Shown here: positions 40,798 through 51,616 of the stretch, piece by piece | How the letters are laid out: each line of letters starts with the position of its first letter | How positions within the stretch are numbered: the stretch's first letter is position 1 | NCBI GenBank assembly: GCA_964458605.1 | Contig: CAYWLS010000009.1 | Location: forward strand, 60,834 to 124,833 | Length of the DNA: 64,000 bases | DNA from: JBBSNV01 sp964458605 | GTDB lineage: Bacteria > Pseudomonadota > Alphaproteobacteria > Reyranellales > JAQSWP01 | Direction of reading: 5' to 3' | Program-made: the position numbers and the translations under genes | Notes under the pieces: model-generated | The model's database searches: none | What the model was told of the DNA's origin: nothing | What the model saw: only the letters and a program-made list of their open reading frames with translations

Positions 40798-41636
40798 CTT
40801 ATGCCCGCGCGCATGAAGCTCTGCACGAACTGGCGCTGGAACAGCAGGAAGGCCAGCAGCAGCGGCGCCGAGGTCATCAGGGTGGCGGCGGTGATGATCG
40901 ACCAGTCGATGCCCTGGTCGGTCGAGGCGAACACCTGCAGGCCCACGGTCAAGGGCCGGGCCTCGACGGAGTTGGTCACCACCAGCGGCCACAGGAAATT
41001 GTTCCAGTGGAACGATACCGAGACCAGCCCATAGGCCAGGTAGACCGGCTTGGCCAGCGGCACGTAGATCTTCCACAGGATCTGCAGCGCGCTGGCGCCT
41101 TCGACCCGCGCCGCCTCGTCGAGCTCGCGCGGCACGGTCTTGAAGGTCTGGCGCAGCAGAAACACGCCGAAGGCCGAGGCCACATAGGGCAGCGCGATGG
41201 CGGGAATCGAATCGATGATGCCCAGCGCGCCCATGGTGCGGTAGTTCTCGACGATCAGGATCTCGGGCATCACCATGAGCTGCAGCAGCACCAGGAAGAA
41301 GGCGACCTCCGAACCCCAGAAGCGGTAGCGCGCGAAGGCATAGGCCGCCAGCGTGCACAGTACGAACTGGCAGGCCAGGATCAGGCTGACCAGCAGCACG
41401 GTGTTGAAGAAATAGCGCGCGAACGGCGCCGCCTGCCACGCCTTGACGAAATTGCCCAAGGTGAGCGGCGCGGTCGGATCGAAATGCGCCGAATATTCGG
41501 ACGGGTGGAACGCGGTCCACACCGCGTAGAGCAGCGGCAGCGCCCACAGGATCGCCAGGGTCCAGGCCGCCACCGTATCGACGGCGCGGGCCAGGCCGGT
41601 CGGCTCGAACGGATGGCGACGCTCGGGCGCATTCAT
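40794..41636 (-). CDS. ABC sugar-type permease, UgpE/MalG family
   Basis: A 280-residue permease with about six helices. The EAA loop ELDEAARVEGASALQILWKIYVPLAKP near residues 180-205 contacts the ATPase. The N-terminus starts MNAPERRHPFEPTGLARAVD. It overlaps the upstream permease by 4 bases and the EEP gene by 4 bases. Together with the UgpA-like protein it makes the heterodimeric channel. Confidence 0.92.
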   Translation of the reverse strand: MNAPERRHPFEPTGLARAVDTVAAWTLAILWALPLLYAVWTAFHPSEYSAHFDPTAPLTLGNFVKAWQAAPFARYFFNTVLLVSLILACQFVLCTLAAYAFARYRFWGSEVAFFLVLLQLMVMPEILIVENYRTMGALGIIDSIPAIALPYVASAFGVFLLRQTFKTVPRELDEAARVEGASALQILWKIYVPLAKPVYLAYGLVSVSFHWNNFLWPLVVTNSVEARPLTVGLQVFASTDQGIDWSIITAATLMTSAPLLLAFLLFQRQFVQSFMRAGIR

Positions 41637-42514
41637 TGGTAATGCACCCGCCGCTCGAGGAACACGTACTGGGCCAGCGCCACGATCGCCAGCAACAGCA
41701 GCAGCATGATGGTCAGGGCCGCGGCGTAGGACGTGTCCCAGAACTTGAAGCCGACTTCGTAGATGTAATAGAGCAGCAGCGAGGTCGAGTTGTCCGGCCC
41801 GCCCCGGGTCAGCACGATGATATGGTCGACCAGCCGGAACGAATTGATCACCGCGTTGATCAGCACGAATAGGGTGGTCGGCATCATCAGCGGCAGCACC
41901 ACGCGGCGCAGATAGGTGAAGCGCGAGGCCCCTTCCAGCGACGCCGCCTCGGCCAGCGACTGCGGGATCTGCTGCAGCGCCGCCAGGTAGAAGATCATGA
42001 AGAAGCCGGCCTCCTTCCACACCGCCACCGCCATGACGCAGGCCAGCGCCGTGCCCTGGCTGCCCAGCCAGTTGTGCGAGGCGAAGCCGAACAGGTGGGA
42101 GATCTGCTCCAGCAGCCCGTATTGCGGCGTGTAGAAGAACAGCCAGATATTGGCCACCGCGATCATCGGCAGGACGGTCGGGGTGAAGAAGGCGGTGCGC
42201 AGCCAGGCCCGCCCGGCCAGCCGGTCGTTGACCCATACCGCCATGACGATGGCCAGGCCGATCGACAGCGGGATGGTGCCCAGCGCGTAGATCAGGTTGT
42301 TGACCAGCGACTGCCAGAACACCGGGTCGTCGAACATCGCCCGGTAATTGTCGAGCCCGACGAAATGCGACGGCCGGCTGCCGCGCGGCGTCGAGAACAC
42401 GCTCTCGACCAGGGTGGCGATCGCCGGATAGTGCGTGAACAGGGCAAGGAAGGCTAAGGCCGGCAGCAGCAGCAGCCAGCCATGCAGGTGGACGTCGAAG
42501 CGGCGCGGTCGCAT
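41633..42514 (-). CDS. ABC sugar-type permease, UgpA/MalF family
   Basis: A 293-residue permease with about six helices (LLLLPALAFLALFTHYPAIA near the N-terminus). The EAA loop SLAEAASLEGASRFTYLRRVVLPLM is present, and VFSTPRGSRPSHFVGLDNYR is the family's first-loop pattern. The start at 42514 follows a 10-bp hairpin after the binding-protein gene. It overlaps the UgpE-like gene by 4 bases. Confidence 0.92.
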   Translation of the reverse strand: MRPRRFDVHLHGWLLLLPALAFLALFTHYPAIATLVESVFSTPRGSRPSHFVGLDNYRAMFDDPVFWQSLVNNLIYALGTIPLSIGLAIVMAVWVNDRLAGRAWLRTAFFTPTVLPMIAVANIWLFFYTPQYGLLEQISHLFGFASHNWLGSQGTALACVMAVAVWKEAGFFMIFYLAALQQIPQSLAEAASLEGASRFTYLRRVVLPLMMPTTLFVLINAVINSFRLVDHIIVLTRGGPDNSTSLLLYYIYEVGFKFWDTSYAAALTIMLLLLLAIVALAQYVFLERRVHYQ

Positions 42515-42525
42515 GGCGCGAAAGC

Positions 42526-42555
42526 CGGCCGCGGCAGCCGGTGCCGCCGCGGCCG
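42526..42555 (-). terminator. strong hairpin after the Ugp-type binding-protein gene
   Basis: CGGCCGCGGC (42526-42535) and GCCGCGGCCG (42546-42555) form a perfect 10-bp stem with a 10-base loop between the binding-protein stop and the permease start. No T-run follows on the minus strand, so a stabiliser or partial terminator is likely. Confidence 0.55.
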
Positions 42556-42566
42556 TTCCCGATGTT

Positions 42567-43868
42567 CTACTTGTAGGACCGCAGGATGCGCGTGGCCTCG
42601 GCCTGCGCGTCCTTCAGCGCCGCCGCCGGCGGCTTGGCGCCGGTCAGCGCCGCCTGCAGCGCATCGTTCAGTGCCTTGGTGACGCGCTGGTTCTCATGCG
42701 TCGACAGCTCGGCCACCGAATATTGCAACTGGTCGCGCGCCACCGCCGCGGCCGGGAAGCCGGCGACGTATTTCTTCATCGCCGGCGTATCCCAGGCGTC
42801 GGACCGTACCGCGACATAGCCGGTGTCGATGCCCCACTGGGCGGCGCGGTCCGGCGAGGTGATCCACTGGATGAACTTCAGCGCCGCCGCCTGCTGCGCC
42901 GGCGTGCTCTTCTTGAAGATGTAGAAATTGCCGCCGCCGGTCGGACTGCCGCGCCGCTTGCCGGCCGGCAGCATGGCCACGCCGAAATCGAACTTGGCAT
43001 TGTTCTTGACGTTGGTGAGGTTGCCGGTGGTGGTGAACATCATCGCCGTCTTCTTCTCGAAGAAGTCCTTGGGCGTGGTGCCCCATTCGATCACCCCCGG
43101 CGCCATCACCTTGTCCTTGGCCGACAAATCGACCCAGTACTGCAGCGCCTCGACCACCTCCGGCTTGTCGAAATAGGTGGTGTCGCCGGCCTGGTTCATC
43201 AGCTCGACGCCGTTCTGGGTGGTGAAGGCCTGGAACAGCCAATAGGGAAAGCCGGAGGATGGCACCTGCAGGCCCCATTGCGTGACGTTGCCGGAGGCGT
43301 CGCGCTTGGTCAGCTTCTTGGCGTACTCGACCTGCTCGGCCCAGCTGGCCGGCGGCTTGTCGGGATCGAGCCCGGCCTCCTTGAAGGCCTCCTTGTTGTA
43401 GTACAGCACGATGGTCGAGCGCTGGAACGGCACGCCCCAGGTCTTGCCGCCGGTCTGGCTGTTCTTCATGAAGGCCGGGAAGAAGCTGTCCAGCCACTTC
43501 TTGTCGGCATCGGTCTTGACGAAATTGTCGATCGGCACGATCGCATCCTCGTCGATCAGCGAGAACATGTCGGTCGACAGCAGCACCGCGGTGGTCGGCG
43601 GCGTGCCGCTCTTGTTCGCGGTCAGCGCCTTGACGATGGTCTCCTGGTAGGTGCCCGAATAGATCGGCGTCACCTTGATGTCGGGATTCTCCTTCTGGAA
43701 GTCGGCGGCGTACTGGTCGATCAGCTTGGTGATCGGCCCGCCCACCGCGACCGGATAGTAGAACGTCACCTCGACCGGATCGGCGGCCAGCACCGGGCCG
43801 GCCAACGCTGCACTCATCAACGCCCCGGCGCAGGCCGAAGCGGTGGACTTCCACAATTTGCCTAGCAT
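42567..43868 (-). CDS. ABC extracellular solute-binding protein, UgpB family
   Basis: A 433-residue SBP_bac_1 family protein with a Sec signal peptide (about residues 1-28, ending GPVLAAD). The mature part starts PVEVTFYYPVAVGGPITKLI, and the EWGTTPKDFFEKKTAMMFTTTG and ADQKxW-like C-terminal parts fit glycerol-3-phosphate and oligosaccharide binders. The upstream AGGGAGAGCGAGA is a good ribosome site. It is the second gene of the operon, after the ATPase. The ligand is unknown; sn-glycerol-3-phosphate or a glycerophosphodiester is the best guess from the operon makeup. Confidence 0.9.
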   Translation of the reverse strand: MLGKLWKSTASACAGALMSAALAGPVLAADPVEVTFYYPVAVGGPITKLIDQYAADFQKENPDIKVTPIYSGTYQETIVKALTANKSGTPPTTAVLLSTDMFSLIDEDAIVPIDNFVKTDADKKWLDSFFPAFMKNSQTGGKTWGVPFQRSTIVLYYNKEAFKEAGLDPDKPPASWAEQVEYAKKLTKRDASGNVTQWGLQVPSSGFPYWLFQAFTTQNGVELMNQAGDTTYFDKPEVVEALQYWVDLSAKDKVMAPGVIEWGTTPKDFFEKKTAMMFTTTGNLTNVKNNAKFDFGVAMLPAGKRRGSPTGGGNFYIFKKSTPAQQAAALKFIQWITSPDRAAQWGIDTGYVAVRSDAWDTPAMKKYVAGFPAAAVARDQLQYSVAELSTHENQRVTKALNDALQAALTGAKPPAAALKDAQAEATRILRSYK

Positions 43869-43910
43869 TCTCGCTCTCCCTTGGCTGTGGTTGCTTGTTG
43901 TTGCCGGCGA

Positions 43911-44921
43911 CTATTGCAATCGGTCGCCGGTTTCGGCGTCAAACCAGTGACAATCGGCCGCCGCCCAGGCCAGGCCGATCCGCTCGCCGCGCTGGAACGC
44001 CGCCTTGCCGGCCACCTTGGCCAACACCGCCTGCCCGTCCAGCCGCGCGTCGATCAGGCTGTCGGCGCCCAGATATTCGACCGCCGCCACCTCGGCCGGC
44101 ACGCCACCCGCATCCAGCCGCACATGCTCGGGCCGCACACCCAGCAGCGCGCCGCCAGGGCCGCCGGGCATCGCCGACGCGGCATCGGGCGGGCGGATGA
44201 CGTTCATCGGCGGCGTGCCGATGAAACGGGCGGCGAACACGGTGCGCGGCCGGGCATAGAGCTGGTCGGGCGGGCCCATCTGCTCGATGCGGCCGGAATT
44301 CATCAGCACCACCTGGTCGGCCATGGTCATGGCCTCGACCTGATCGTGCGTGACATAGATCATGGTCATGCCCAGGCGCTGCTGCAGGGCGCGGATCTCG
44401 CGCCGCATCTCGCCGCGCAGCTGGGCGTCGAGATTGGACAGCGGCTCGTCCATCAGGCACACCGGCGTCTGCGCCACGATCGCCCGGCCCAGCGCCACGC
44501 GCTGCTGCTGACCGCCGGACAATTGCGACGGCTTGCGGTCGAGCAGATGGCCGATGCCCAGCACCTCGACCGCACGCGCCAGCCGCTCGGCCTGCTGCGC
44601 CGCCGGCACCTTGCGCACCTGCAGGCCGAACAGGATGTTGTCGCGCACCGTCATGTGCGGAAACAGCGCGTAGGACTGGAACACCATGGCGACGCGGCGC
44701 TTGGCCGAGGGCAGATCGGTGACGTCGCGGCCGTCGATCGCGATGCGGCCGGCGCTGACCTGGTCCAGCCCGGCGATCAGGCGCAAGGTGGTGGACTTGC
44801 CGCAGCCGGACGGTCCCAGCAGCACCACCAGGCTGCCCGATTCGACATTGAACGACACCGAATCGAGGACCCGCGTCGGGCCCCAGTCCTTGCTCACGGC
44901 GTGCAGCTCGATCGCCGCCAA
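43911..44921 (-). CDS. ABC transporter ATPase, UgpC/MalK family
   Basis: A 336-residue ATPase. Walker A GPSGCGKST is at residues 36-44, the Q-loop VFQSYALFPHMTV follows, signature LSGGQQQR and Walker B VCLMDEPLSNLDAQLR are intact, and a C-terminal OB-type (TOBE) regulatory domain follows from about residue 235 (LLGVRPEHVRLD). First gene of the minus-strand operon. The divergent region upstream contains an ACTGT-N9-ACAGT repeat. Confidence 0.94.
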   Translation of the reverse strand: MAAIELHAVSKDWGPTRVLDSVSFNVESGSLVVLLGPSGCGKSTTLRLIAGLDQVSAGRIAIDGRDVTDLPSAKRRVAMVFQSYALFPHMTVRDNILFGLQVRKVPAAQQAERLARAVEVLGIGHLLDRKPSQLSGGQQQRVALGRAIVAQTPVCLMDEPLSNLDAQLRGEMRREIRALQQRLGMTMIYVTHDQVEAMTMADQVVLMNSGRIEQMGPPDQLYARPRTVFAARFIGTPPMNVIRPPDAASAMPGGPGGALLGVRPEHVRLDAGGVPAEVAAVEYLGADSLIDARLDGQAVLAKVAGKAAFQRGERIGLAWAAADCHWFDAETGDRLQ

Positions 44922-44951
44922 ATACGCCTCCCAGTTACCATTTTGGTTCTT

Positions 44952-44970
44952 ACTGTCGTTTGTTTACAGT
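44952..44970. promoter_or_regulatory. inverted repeat in the Ugp-operon/benzoate-CoA-ligase divergent region
   Basis: ACTGT (44952-44956) and ACAGT (44966-44970), 9 bases apart, lie in the AT-rich part of a 144-bp divergent gap (44922-45065). They are candidates for an operator shared by the Ugp-type operon and the benzoate-CoA ligase. On the minus strand a TTGTCA just inside the gap could be a -35. Low certainty. Confidence 0.35.
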
Positions 44971-45065
44971 TTTGTGACAATAGCTACCGCATCTGCGAAG
45001 CAGGTCGAACGGCGCCGACTTGAAATGCGCGGCCGGTGATGATGTGGTGCATCGAGGAAAGGCTC

Positions 45066-46655
<1,590 letters not shown>

Positions 46656-46787
46656 AGAAACCGCCGAAAATCCTGGGCTTTCGGGTCACGAAACGCCTTC
46701 GTTTGCAACCCCAACAATGCTAGATTTCCGGCCGATATCGCACGATCCGGGGACAACAATACAACGATCTTTCAGGGAGGAGTCGTC

Positions 46788-47966
46788 ATGGCAAGCAAAC
46801 GCATCATAGCCGCGGTTTCGGCGCTGGCGCTTCTGGCCAGCCCGGCGCTGGCGCAGAACAAGACGGTGAAGATCGGCTTCATCTCCACCTTCAGCGGCCC
46901 GCAGGCCACCATCGGCAACGACATGAAGAATTCGGTCGAGCTGGCGCTCGATCATCTCGGCCGCAAGATGGGCGGCGTGCCGGTCGAGGTGATCTACGAA
47001 GACGACGCCTTCAAGCCCGATGTCGGCAAGCAGAAATCCGAAAAGCTGGTGCAGCAGGACAAGGTCGATTTCGTGACCGGCTATATCTGGTCCAACGTGC
47101 TGCTGGCCTCGCTCAAGAGCGTGGTCGACGACGGCGACACCATCCTGATCTCGGCCAATGCCGGCCCGTCGCAGATCGCCGGCGAGCTGTGCAACAAGAA
47201 CTTCTTCTCGACCTCGTGGCAGAACGACCAGACCACCATGGCGATGGGCGAGGAGCTGAACAAGAAGGGCGTCAAGACGGTCTACCTGATGGCGCCCAAC
47301 TACGCCGCCGGCAAGGATATGCTGCAGGGCGTCAAGCGCAGCTTCAAGGGCAAGATCATCGGCGAAGACCTGACCAAGTGGCCCGACCAGCTCGATTTCT
47401 CCGCCGAGCTGGCCAAGATCCAGGCCGCCAAGCCCGACGCGGTGTTCGTGTTCTATCCCGGCGCCGCCGGCGTGCAGTTCCTGACGCAATACGCGCAGGC
47501 CGGGTTGAAGGGCAAGATTCCGCTCTACACCGCCTTCACCATCGACGCCACCACCCTGCCGCAGCAGAAGGACCTGGCGCTGGGCGTGCTGGGCGCGCAG
47601 ACCTGGGTCAACGACCTGCCCAACGACGCCAACAAGAAATTCGTCGCCGACTTCAAGAAGAAGTTCGGCCACTACCCCTCGTTCTACGGCCAGCAGAGCT
47701 ACGACGCGATCATGCTGATCGACAGCGCGGTGGCCGGGCTGAAGGGCGACCTGTCCAACAAGGACAAGGTGCGCGCCGAGCTGATGAAGGCCAACTTCCA
47801 CTCGACCCGCGGGCCGTTCAAGTTCAACACCAACCACTTCCCGATCCAGAACGTCTACATCCAGGACACCGTCAAGGATGCCGACGGGGTGCTGACCCTG
47901 AAGACGGTCGAGACCATCATGAAGGACTTCAAGGATCCGTATTACGAAAAGTGCCCGATGAAGTAA
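46788..47966 (+). CDS. Liv-type ABC substrate-binding protein (second Liv system), likely aromatic-acid binder
   Basis: A 392-residue type-I binding protein with a Sec signal peptide (residues 1-22, cleavage after ALA). The mature part begins VKIGFISTFSGPQATIGNDM, and SNVLLASLKSVVDDGDTILI and FVFYPGAAGVQFLTQYAQAG fit the family. CAGGGAGGAG precedes the ATG. It lies 132 bases after benzoate-CoA ligase, and such neighbours commonly bind benzoate or related aromatic acids (inference). A hairpin follows its stop. Confidence 0.9.
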   Translation: MASKRIIAAVSALALLASPALAQNKTVKIGFISTFSGPQATIGNDMKNSVELALDHLGRKMGGVPVEVIYEDDAFKPDVGKQKSEKLVQQDKVDFVTGYIWSNVLLASLKSVVDDGDTILISANAGPSQIAGELCNKNFFSTSWQNDQTTMAMGEELNKKGVKTVYLMAPNYAAGKDMLQGVKRSFKGKIIGEDLTKWPDQLDFSAELAKIQAAKPDAVFVFYPGAAGVQFLTQYAQAGLKGKIPLYTAFTIDATTLPQQKDLALGVLGAQTWVNDLPNDANKKFVADFKKKFGHYPSFYGQQSYDAIMLIDSAVAGLKGDLSNKDKVRAELMKANFHSTRGPFKFNTNHFPIQNVYIQDTVKDADGVLTLKTVETIMKDFKDPYYEKCPMK

Positions 47967-47984
47967 GCTTCGGCCAACCCAACC

Positions 47985-48018
47985 AGCGGGAGCGTTCTTT
48001 AAAGAGGGCGCTCCCGCT
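47985..48018 (+). terminator. hairpin/attenuator after the second Liv binding-protein gene
   Basis: AGCGGGAGCG (47985-47994) and CGCTCCCGCT (48009-48018) form a perfect 10-bp stem with a 14-base loop, followed by TCGTTTAT. It lies 23 bases before the next ATG. Probably a leaky terminator that keeps the binding protein in excess. Confidence 0.65.
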
Positions 48019-48041
48019 TCGTTTATCGGCGCCCCTTCGAC

Positions 48042-48968
48042 ATGGACCCGCAACTCACCCTCTTCCTGATCCAGGGACTGAACGGCCTGCAGCTCGGCCT
48101 GCTGATGTTCCTGCTCGCCGCCGGCCTGACCCTGACCTTCGGCATCATGGATCTGGTCAACCTGGCGCATGGCTCGCTCTACATGATGGGCGCCTATTTC
48201 GCGGTGACCTTCATCGACCTGACCGGCTCCTTCGTGCTGGGTGCGATCCTGGCGCTGATCGCTTCGCTGCTGCTGGGCGTGGCGGTGGAAATGGTGGTGA
48301 TGCGGCGGCTGTACCGGCGCGACCACCTCGACCATGTGCTGGCCACGTTCGGCCTGATCCTGTTCTTCAACGAGCTGGTGCGCGCGGTGTGGGGCGCGGC
48401 CGGCCTCAGCATCGCCGTGCCGCCCTGGCTGTCGCATACCGTGCAGATCGCGCCCGGCATGGCCTATCCCGCCTATCGCTTCGCCATCATCGTGGTCGGG
48501 CTGGCGGTGGCGGTGTTCCTGGCCGTGCTGGTGAGCCGCACCCGCACCGGCATGTGGATCCGCGCCGGCGCCTCCAACCGCACCATGACCGGCGCGCTGG
48601 GCATCAACGTGCAACTGCTGTTCACCCTGGTGTTCGGCATCGGCGCGGCGCTGGCGGCGCTGGCCGGGTTGATGGCCGGACCGATCGTCACGGTGCAGAT
48701 CGGCATGGGCGACAACATCCTGATCCTGGCCTTCGTCATCATCGTCATCGGCGGCATCGGCTCGATCAAGGGCGCGTTCATCGCCGCCATGGCGGTCGGC
48801 CTGATCGACACGTTCGGCCGCGCCTTCCTGCCCGACCTGCTCAAGGGCTTCCTGTCGGCCAGCGCCGCCAGCACGGCCGCGCCGGCGCTGTCGTCGATGC
48901 TGATCTACCTGCTGATGGCCGGGGTGCTGGTGTGGCGCCCCACCGGCCTGTTCGGCGCGCGGAGCTAG
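48042..48968 (+). CDS. Liv-type ABC permease, LivH family (second Liv system)
   Basis: A 308-residue permease with about eight helices. The LivH motif GLTLTFGIMDLVNLAHGSLY is at about residues 28-47 and FVIIVIGGIGSIKGAFIAAM at about 228-247. It belongs to the benzoate-linked importer. The LivM gene begins 3 bases after its stop. Confidence 0.93.
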   Translation: MDPQLTLFLIQGLNGLQLGLLMFLLAAGLTLTFGIMDLVNLAHGSLYMMGAYFAVTFIDLTGSFVLGAILALIASLLLGVAVEMVVMRRLYRRDHLDHVLATFGLILFFNELVRAVWGAAGLSIAVPPWLSHTVQIAPGMAYPAYRFAIIVVGLAVAVFLAVLVSRTRTGMWIRAGASNRTMTGALGINVQLLFTLVFGIGAALAALAGLMAGPIVTVQIGMGDNILILAFVIIVIGGIGSIKGAFIAAMAVGLIDTFGRAFLPDLLKGFLSASAASTAAPALSSMLIYLLMAGVLVWRPTGLFGARS

Positions 48969-48971
48969 ATC

Positions 48972-49967
48972 GTGCCGCTCGCCCGCCGCCTGGCCGAACC
49001 GCGCGTGCTGCTGACCGCGCTGCTGCTGCTGGCCGGCCTGCTGCTGCCGCTGTTCGCCGGCAATTTCACCGTCTCCTTCGCCTCGCGCATCGTCATCTGG
49101 ACCATCGCCGCGATCAGCCTGAACATCATCCTGGGCTATGGCGGCATGGTGAGCTTCGGCCACGCCGCCTATCTCGGCATCGGCGGCTACGCCATGGGCA
49201 TCCTGGCGTTCCACGGCATCACCAGCGGCTTGGTGCAATGGCCGGTCGCCATCCTGGCCTCGGCGCTGTGGGCGCTGGCGGTGGGCGCGCTGTCGCTGCG
49301 CACCCGCGGCGTCTATTTCATCATGATCACCCTGGCCTTCGCCCAGCTCATCTACTTCGTGGCGGTCGGCATGGAGGCCTATGGCGGCGACGACGGGCTG
49401 ACCATCTACCACCGCAGCGATTTCGCCGGCATCCTCAACCTGAAGGACCGCGCCACCTTCTACTGGACCTGCTTCGCCCTGATGCTGGGCGCGTTCTACC
49501 TGTGCCACCGCCTGGTCGAGTCGCGCTTCGGCATGGTGCTGCGCGGCGCCCGCTCCAACGAGACCCGCATGCGCGCGCTGGGTTTCCCCACCACCCGCTA
49601 CAAGCTGACCGCCTTCACCCTGGCCGGCGCGATATGCGGCCTGGCCGGCGCGCTGCTGGCCAACCAGACCGATTTCATCTCGCCTGCGATGATGCGCTGG
49701 ACCGCCTCGGGCGACCTGATCGTGATCGTGGTGCTGGGCGGCATGGGCAGCCTGTTCGGGCCGCTCTACGGCGCCATCGTCTTTTTCGTGCTGGAGGAAT
49801 ACCTCAACCCCCTGCTCGACACGCTGCATGCCGGCTGGGGCGACTATTGGCAGATCCTGTTCGGGCCGCTGCTGGTGGTCGTGGCGCTCTACGCCCGCGG
49901 CGGGCTGGACAGCCTGCTGGGCCGCCGCGCCGCGGCGGGCCATGGTGCGGGAGGCGGCCATGGCTGA
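48972..49967 (+). CDS. Liv-type ABC permease, LivM family (second Liv system)
   Basis: A 331-residue permease with the LivM signatures ISLNIILGYGGMVSFGHAAY (about residues 44-63) and RGVYFIMITLAFAQLIYFVA (about 113-132). The start is GTG 48972 with GGAG 7 bases before it. The last 8 bases overlap the LivG gene. Confidence 0.93.
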   Translation: MPLARRLAEPRVLLTALLLLAGLLLPLFAGNFTVSFASRIVIWTIAAISLNIILGYGGMVSFGHAAYLGIGGYAMGILAFHGITSGLVQWPVAILASALWALAVGALSLRTRGVYFIMITLAFAQLIYFVAVGMEAYGGDDGLTIYHRSDFAGILNLKDRATFYWTCFALMLGAFYLCHRLVESRFGMVLRGARSNETRMRALGFPTTRYKLTAFTLAGAICGLAGALLANQTDFISPAMMRWTASGDLIVIVVLGGMGSLFGPLYGAIVFFVLEEYLNPLLDTLHAGWGDYWQILFGPLLVVVALYARGGLDSLLGRRAAAGHGAGGGHG

Positions 49968-50730
49968 CTCCCGGCGGACCGAACCGCTGCTGGCGATCGA
50001 CGGCTTGCTGAAGCGCTTCGGCGGGCTGGTCGCCACCGACAATCTGTCGCTCGAGGTGGCGGATGGCGAGATCCATGCCGTGATCGGCCCCAACGGCGCC
50101 GGCAAGACCACCCTGGTGGCGCAGCTCATGGGCCAGCTGCCCAGCGACGGCGGCCGCATCCTGTTCGCCGGCCAGGACATCACCCGCCTGCCAACCCATC
50201 GGCGCGTGCGCGCCGGGCTGGCCCGTTCGTTCCAGATCACCTCGGTGCTGCGCGATTTCTCCACGCTCGACAACGTGGCGCTGGCGCTGCAGGCCCATCA
50301 GGGCCACTCCTTCCGCTTCTGGCGGCCGGCGCAGCGCGACCCCGCCCTGCGCGAGCCGGCACACCGCATCCTCGACCAGCTCGGTCTGGCCGCGCGCGCC
50401 GCAGTGCCGGCCGCCAGCCTGTCCTATGGCGAGCAGCGCCAGCTCGAGATCGCCATGGCGCTGGCCGGCGAGCCGCGCCTGCTGCTGCTGGACGAGCCGA
50501 TGGCCGGCATGGGGCCCGACGAATCGGCCCGCATGGTCGAGTTCCTCGGCCGCCTCAAGGGCCGCCATGCCATCCTGCTGATCGAGCACGACATGGATGC
50601 CGTGTTCGCGCTGGCCGATCGCATCAGCGTGCTGGTCTATGGCCGCGCCATCGCCACCGGCACGCCCGACCAGATCCGCGCCAACGAGGAGGTGCGCCAG
50701 GCCTATCTCGGCGAGGACGAGCATGCTTAG
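49960..50730 (+). CDS. Liv-type ABC ATPase, LivG family (second Liv system)
   Basis: A 256-residue ATPase with Walker A GPNGAGKTT (about residues 44-52), LivG Q-loop GLARSFQITSVL, signature LSYGEQRQLE and Walker B LLLLDEPMAGMG. Unlike the first LivG in the window, the signature is intact. The start at 49960 is set by GGGAGGCGGCC; an earlier in-frame ATG (49942) lacks this. Overlaps LivF by 8 bases. Confidence 0.93.
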   Translation: MADSRRTEPLLAIDGLLKRFGGLVATDNLSLEVADGEIHAVIGPNGAGKTTLVAQLMGQLPSDGGRILFAGQDITRLPTHRRVRAGLARSFQITSVLRDFSTLDNVALALQAHQGHSFRFWRPAQRDPALREPAHRILDQLGLAARAAVPAASLSYGEQRQLEIAMALAGEPRLLLLDEPMAGMGPDESARMVEFLGRLKGRHAILLIEHDMDAVFALADRISVLVYGRAIATGTPDQIRANEEVRQAYLGEDEHA

Positions 50731-51424
50731 GCTGGAAGACGTGCAGACCTTCTACGGCCAGAGCCAGGTGCTGTTCGGCATGAGCCTGACGGTCGAGGCC
50801 GGCGAGGTGGTGACCCTGATGGGCCGCAACGGCATGGGCAAGACCACCACCGTCAATTCGATCATGGGCATCGTCGCGCCGCGCGCCGGGTCGATCGAAT
50901 TCGCCGGCCGCACGCTGCGCGGCCTGCCGGCCTATCGCATCGCCAAGCAGGGCATCGGCCTGGTGCCGGAAGGCCGCCAGATCTTCCCCAACCTGACGGT
51001 GCGCGAGAACCTGGTGGCCGCCGCCGCCAACCGCCGCCAGGCCGCCACGCCCTGGACCCTGGCCCGGGTGTTCGGGTTCTTCCCGCGCCTGGCCGAGCGC
51101 CAGGGCAATCTCGGCAACCAGCTCTCCGGCGGCGAGCAGCAGATGCTGGCGATCGGCCGGGCGCTGATGACCAATCCGCGGCTGCTGATCCTGGACGAAG
51201 CCACCGAGGGGCTGGCGCCGATCATCCGCCAGGAGATCTGGCGCTGCCTGGCCAGCCTGAAAGCCGAGGGCCAGGCCATCCTGGTGATCGACAAGAACGT
51301 GCAGGCCCTGCTGCGGCTGGCGGATCGCCACTACATCATCGAGAAGGGCCGCCCGGTATGGACCGGTCCGTCGGCCGCGCTGGCCGCCGACACCGCGCTC
51401 CAGCACCGCTATCTCGGCGTCTGA
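50723..51424 (+). CDS. Liv-type ABC ATPase, LivF family (second Liv system)
   Basis: A 233-residue ATPase with Walker A GRNGMGKTT (about residues 34-42), GIGLVPEGRQIFPNLTV, signature LSGGEQQM and Walker B LILDEATEGLAP. The switch loop is VIDKNVQ, where LivF proteins more often have a His-containing EQN/EHD-like segment. It ends the second Liv operon. A 192-bp non-coding gap with no clear terminator follows before the polyamine operon. Confidence 0.92.
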   Translation: MLRLEDVQTFYGQSQVLFGMSLTVEAGEVVTLMGRNGMGKTTTVNSIMGIVAPRAGSIEFAGRTLRGLPAYRIAKQGIGLVPEGRQIFPNLTVRENLVAAAANRRQAATPWTLARVFGFFPRLAERQGNLGNQLSGGEQQMLAIGRALMTNPRLLILDEATEGLAPIIRQEIWRCLASLKAEGQAILVIDKNVQALLRLADRHYIIEKGRPVWTGPSAALAADTALQHRYLGV

Positions 51425-51616
51425 CCAGGTTGCCCGACGGGCACCGACGGTGGCCCTGCGTGCCGCCTGCCCGCGCCGCCTTGCGCAAGGCCCGGTCCCC
51501 CGCCCGGCGATGCTTTACAGCCAGCGGAGCACTGAATATGAATCGCATCGGGCGCGCGCGAAGGCTTGCCACGCGCGGCGCCGCCGATCTTCTCACCGCG
51601 AAGGGACGCGAGCATC

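Noticed and set aside
44952..44970. ACTGT-N9-ACAGT as a Pho box or catabolite-repression site
   Set aside because: It does not match the direct-repeat Pho box or a CRP-like consensus closely enough; left as an unassigned inverted repeat.
46686..50273. A 1,195-codon open frame on the minus strand opposite the second Liv operon
   Set aside because: It lies antisense to five well-recognised genes; its composition (runs of His, Gln, Arg, Gly) is what GC-rich third positions produce on the opposite strand, and it has no family motif.
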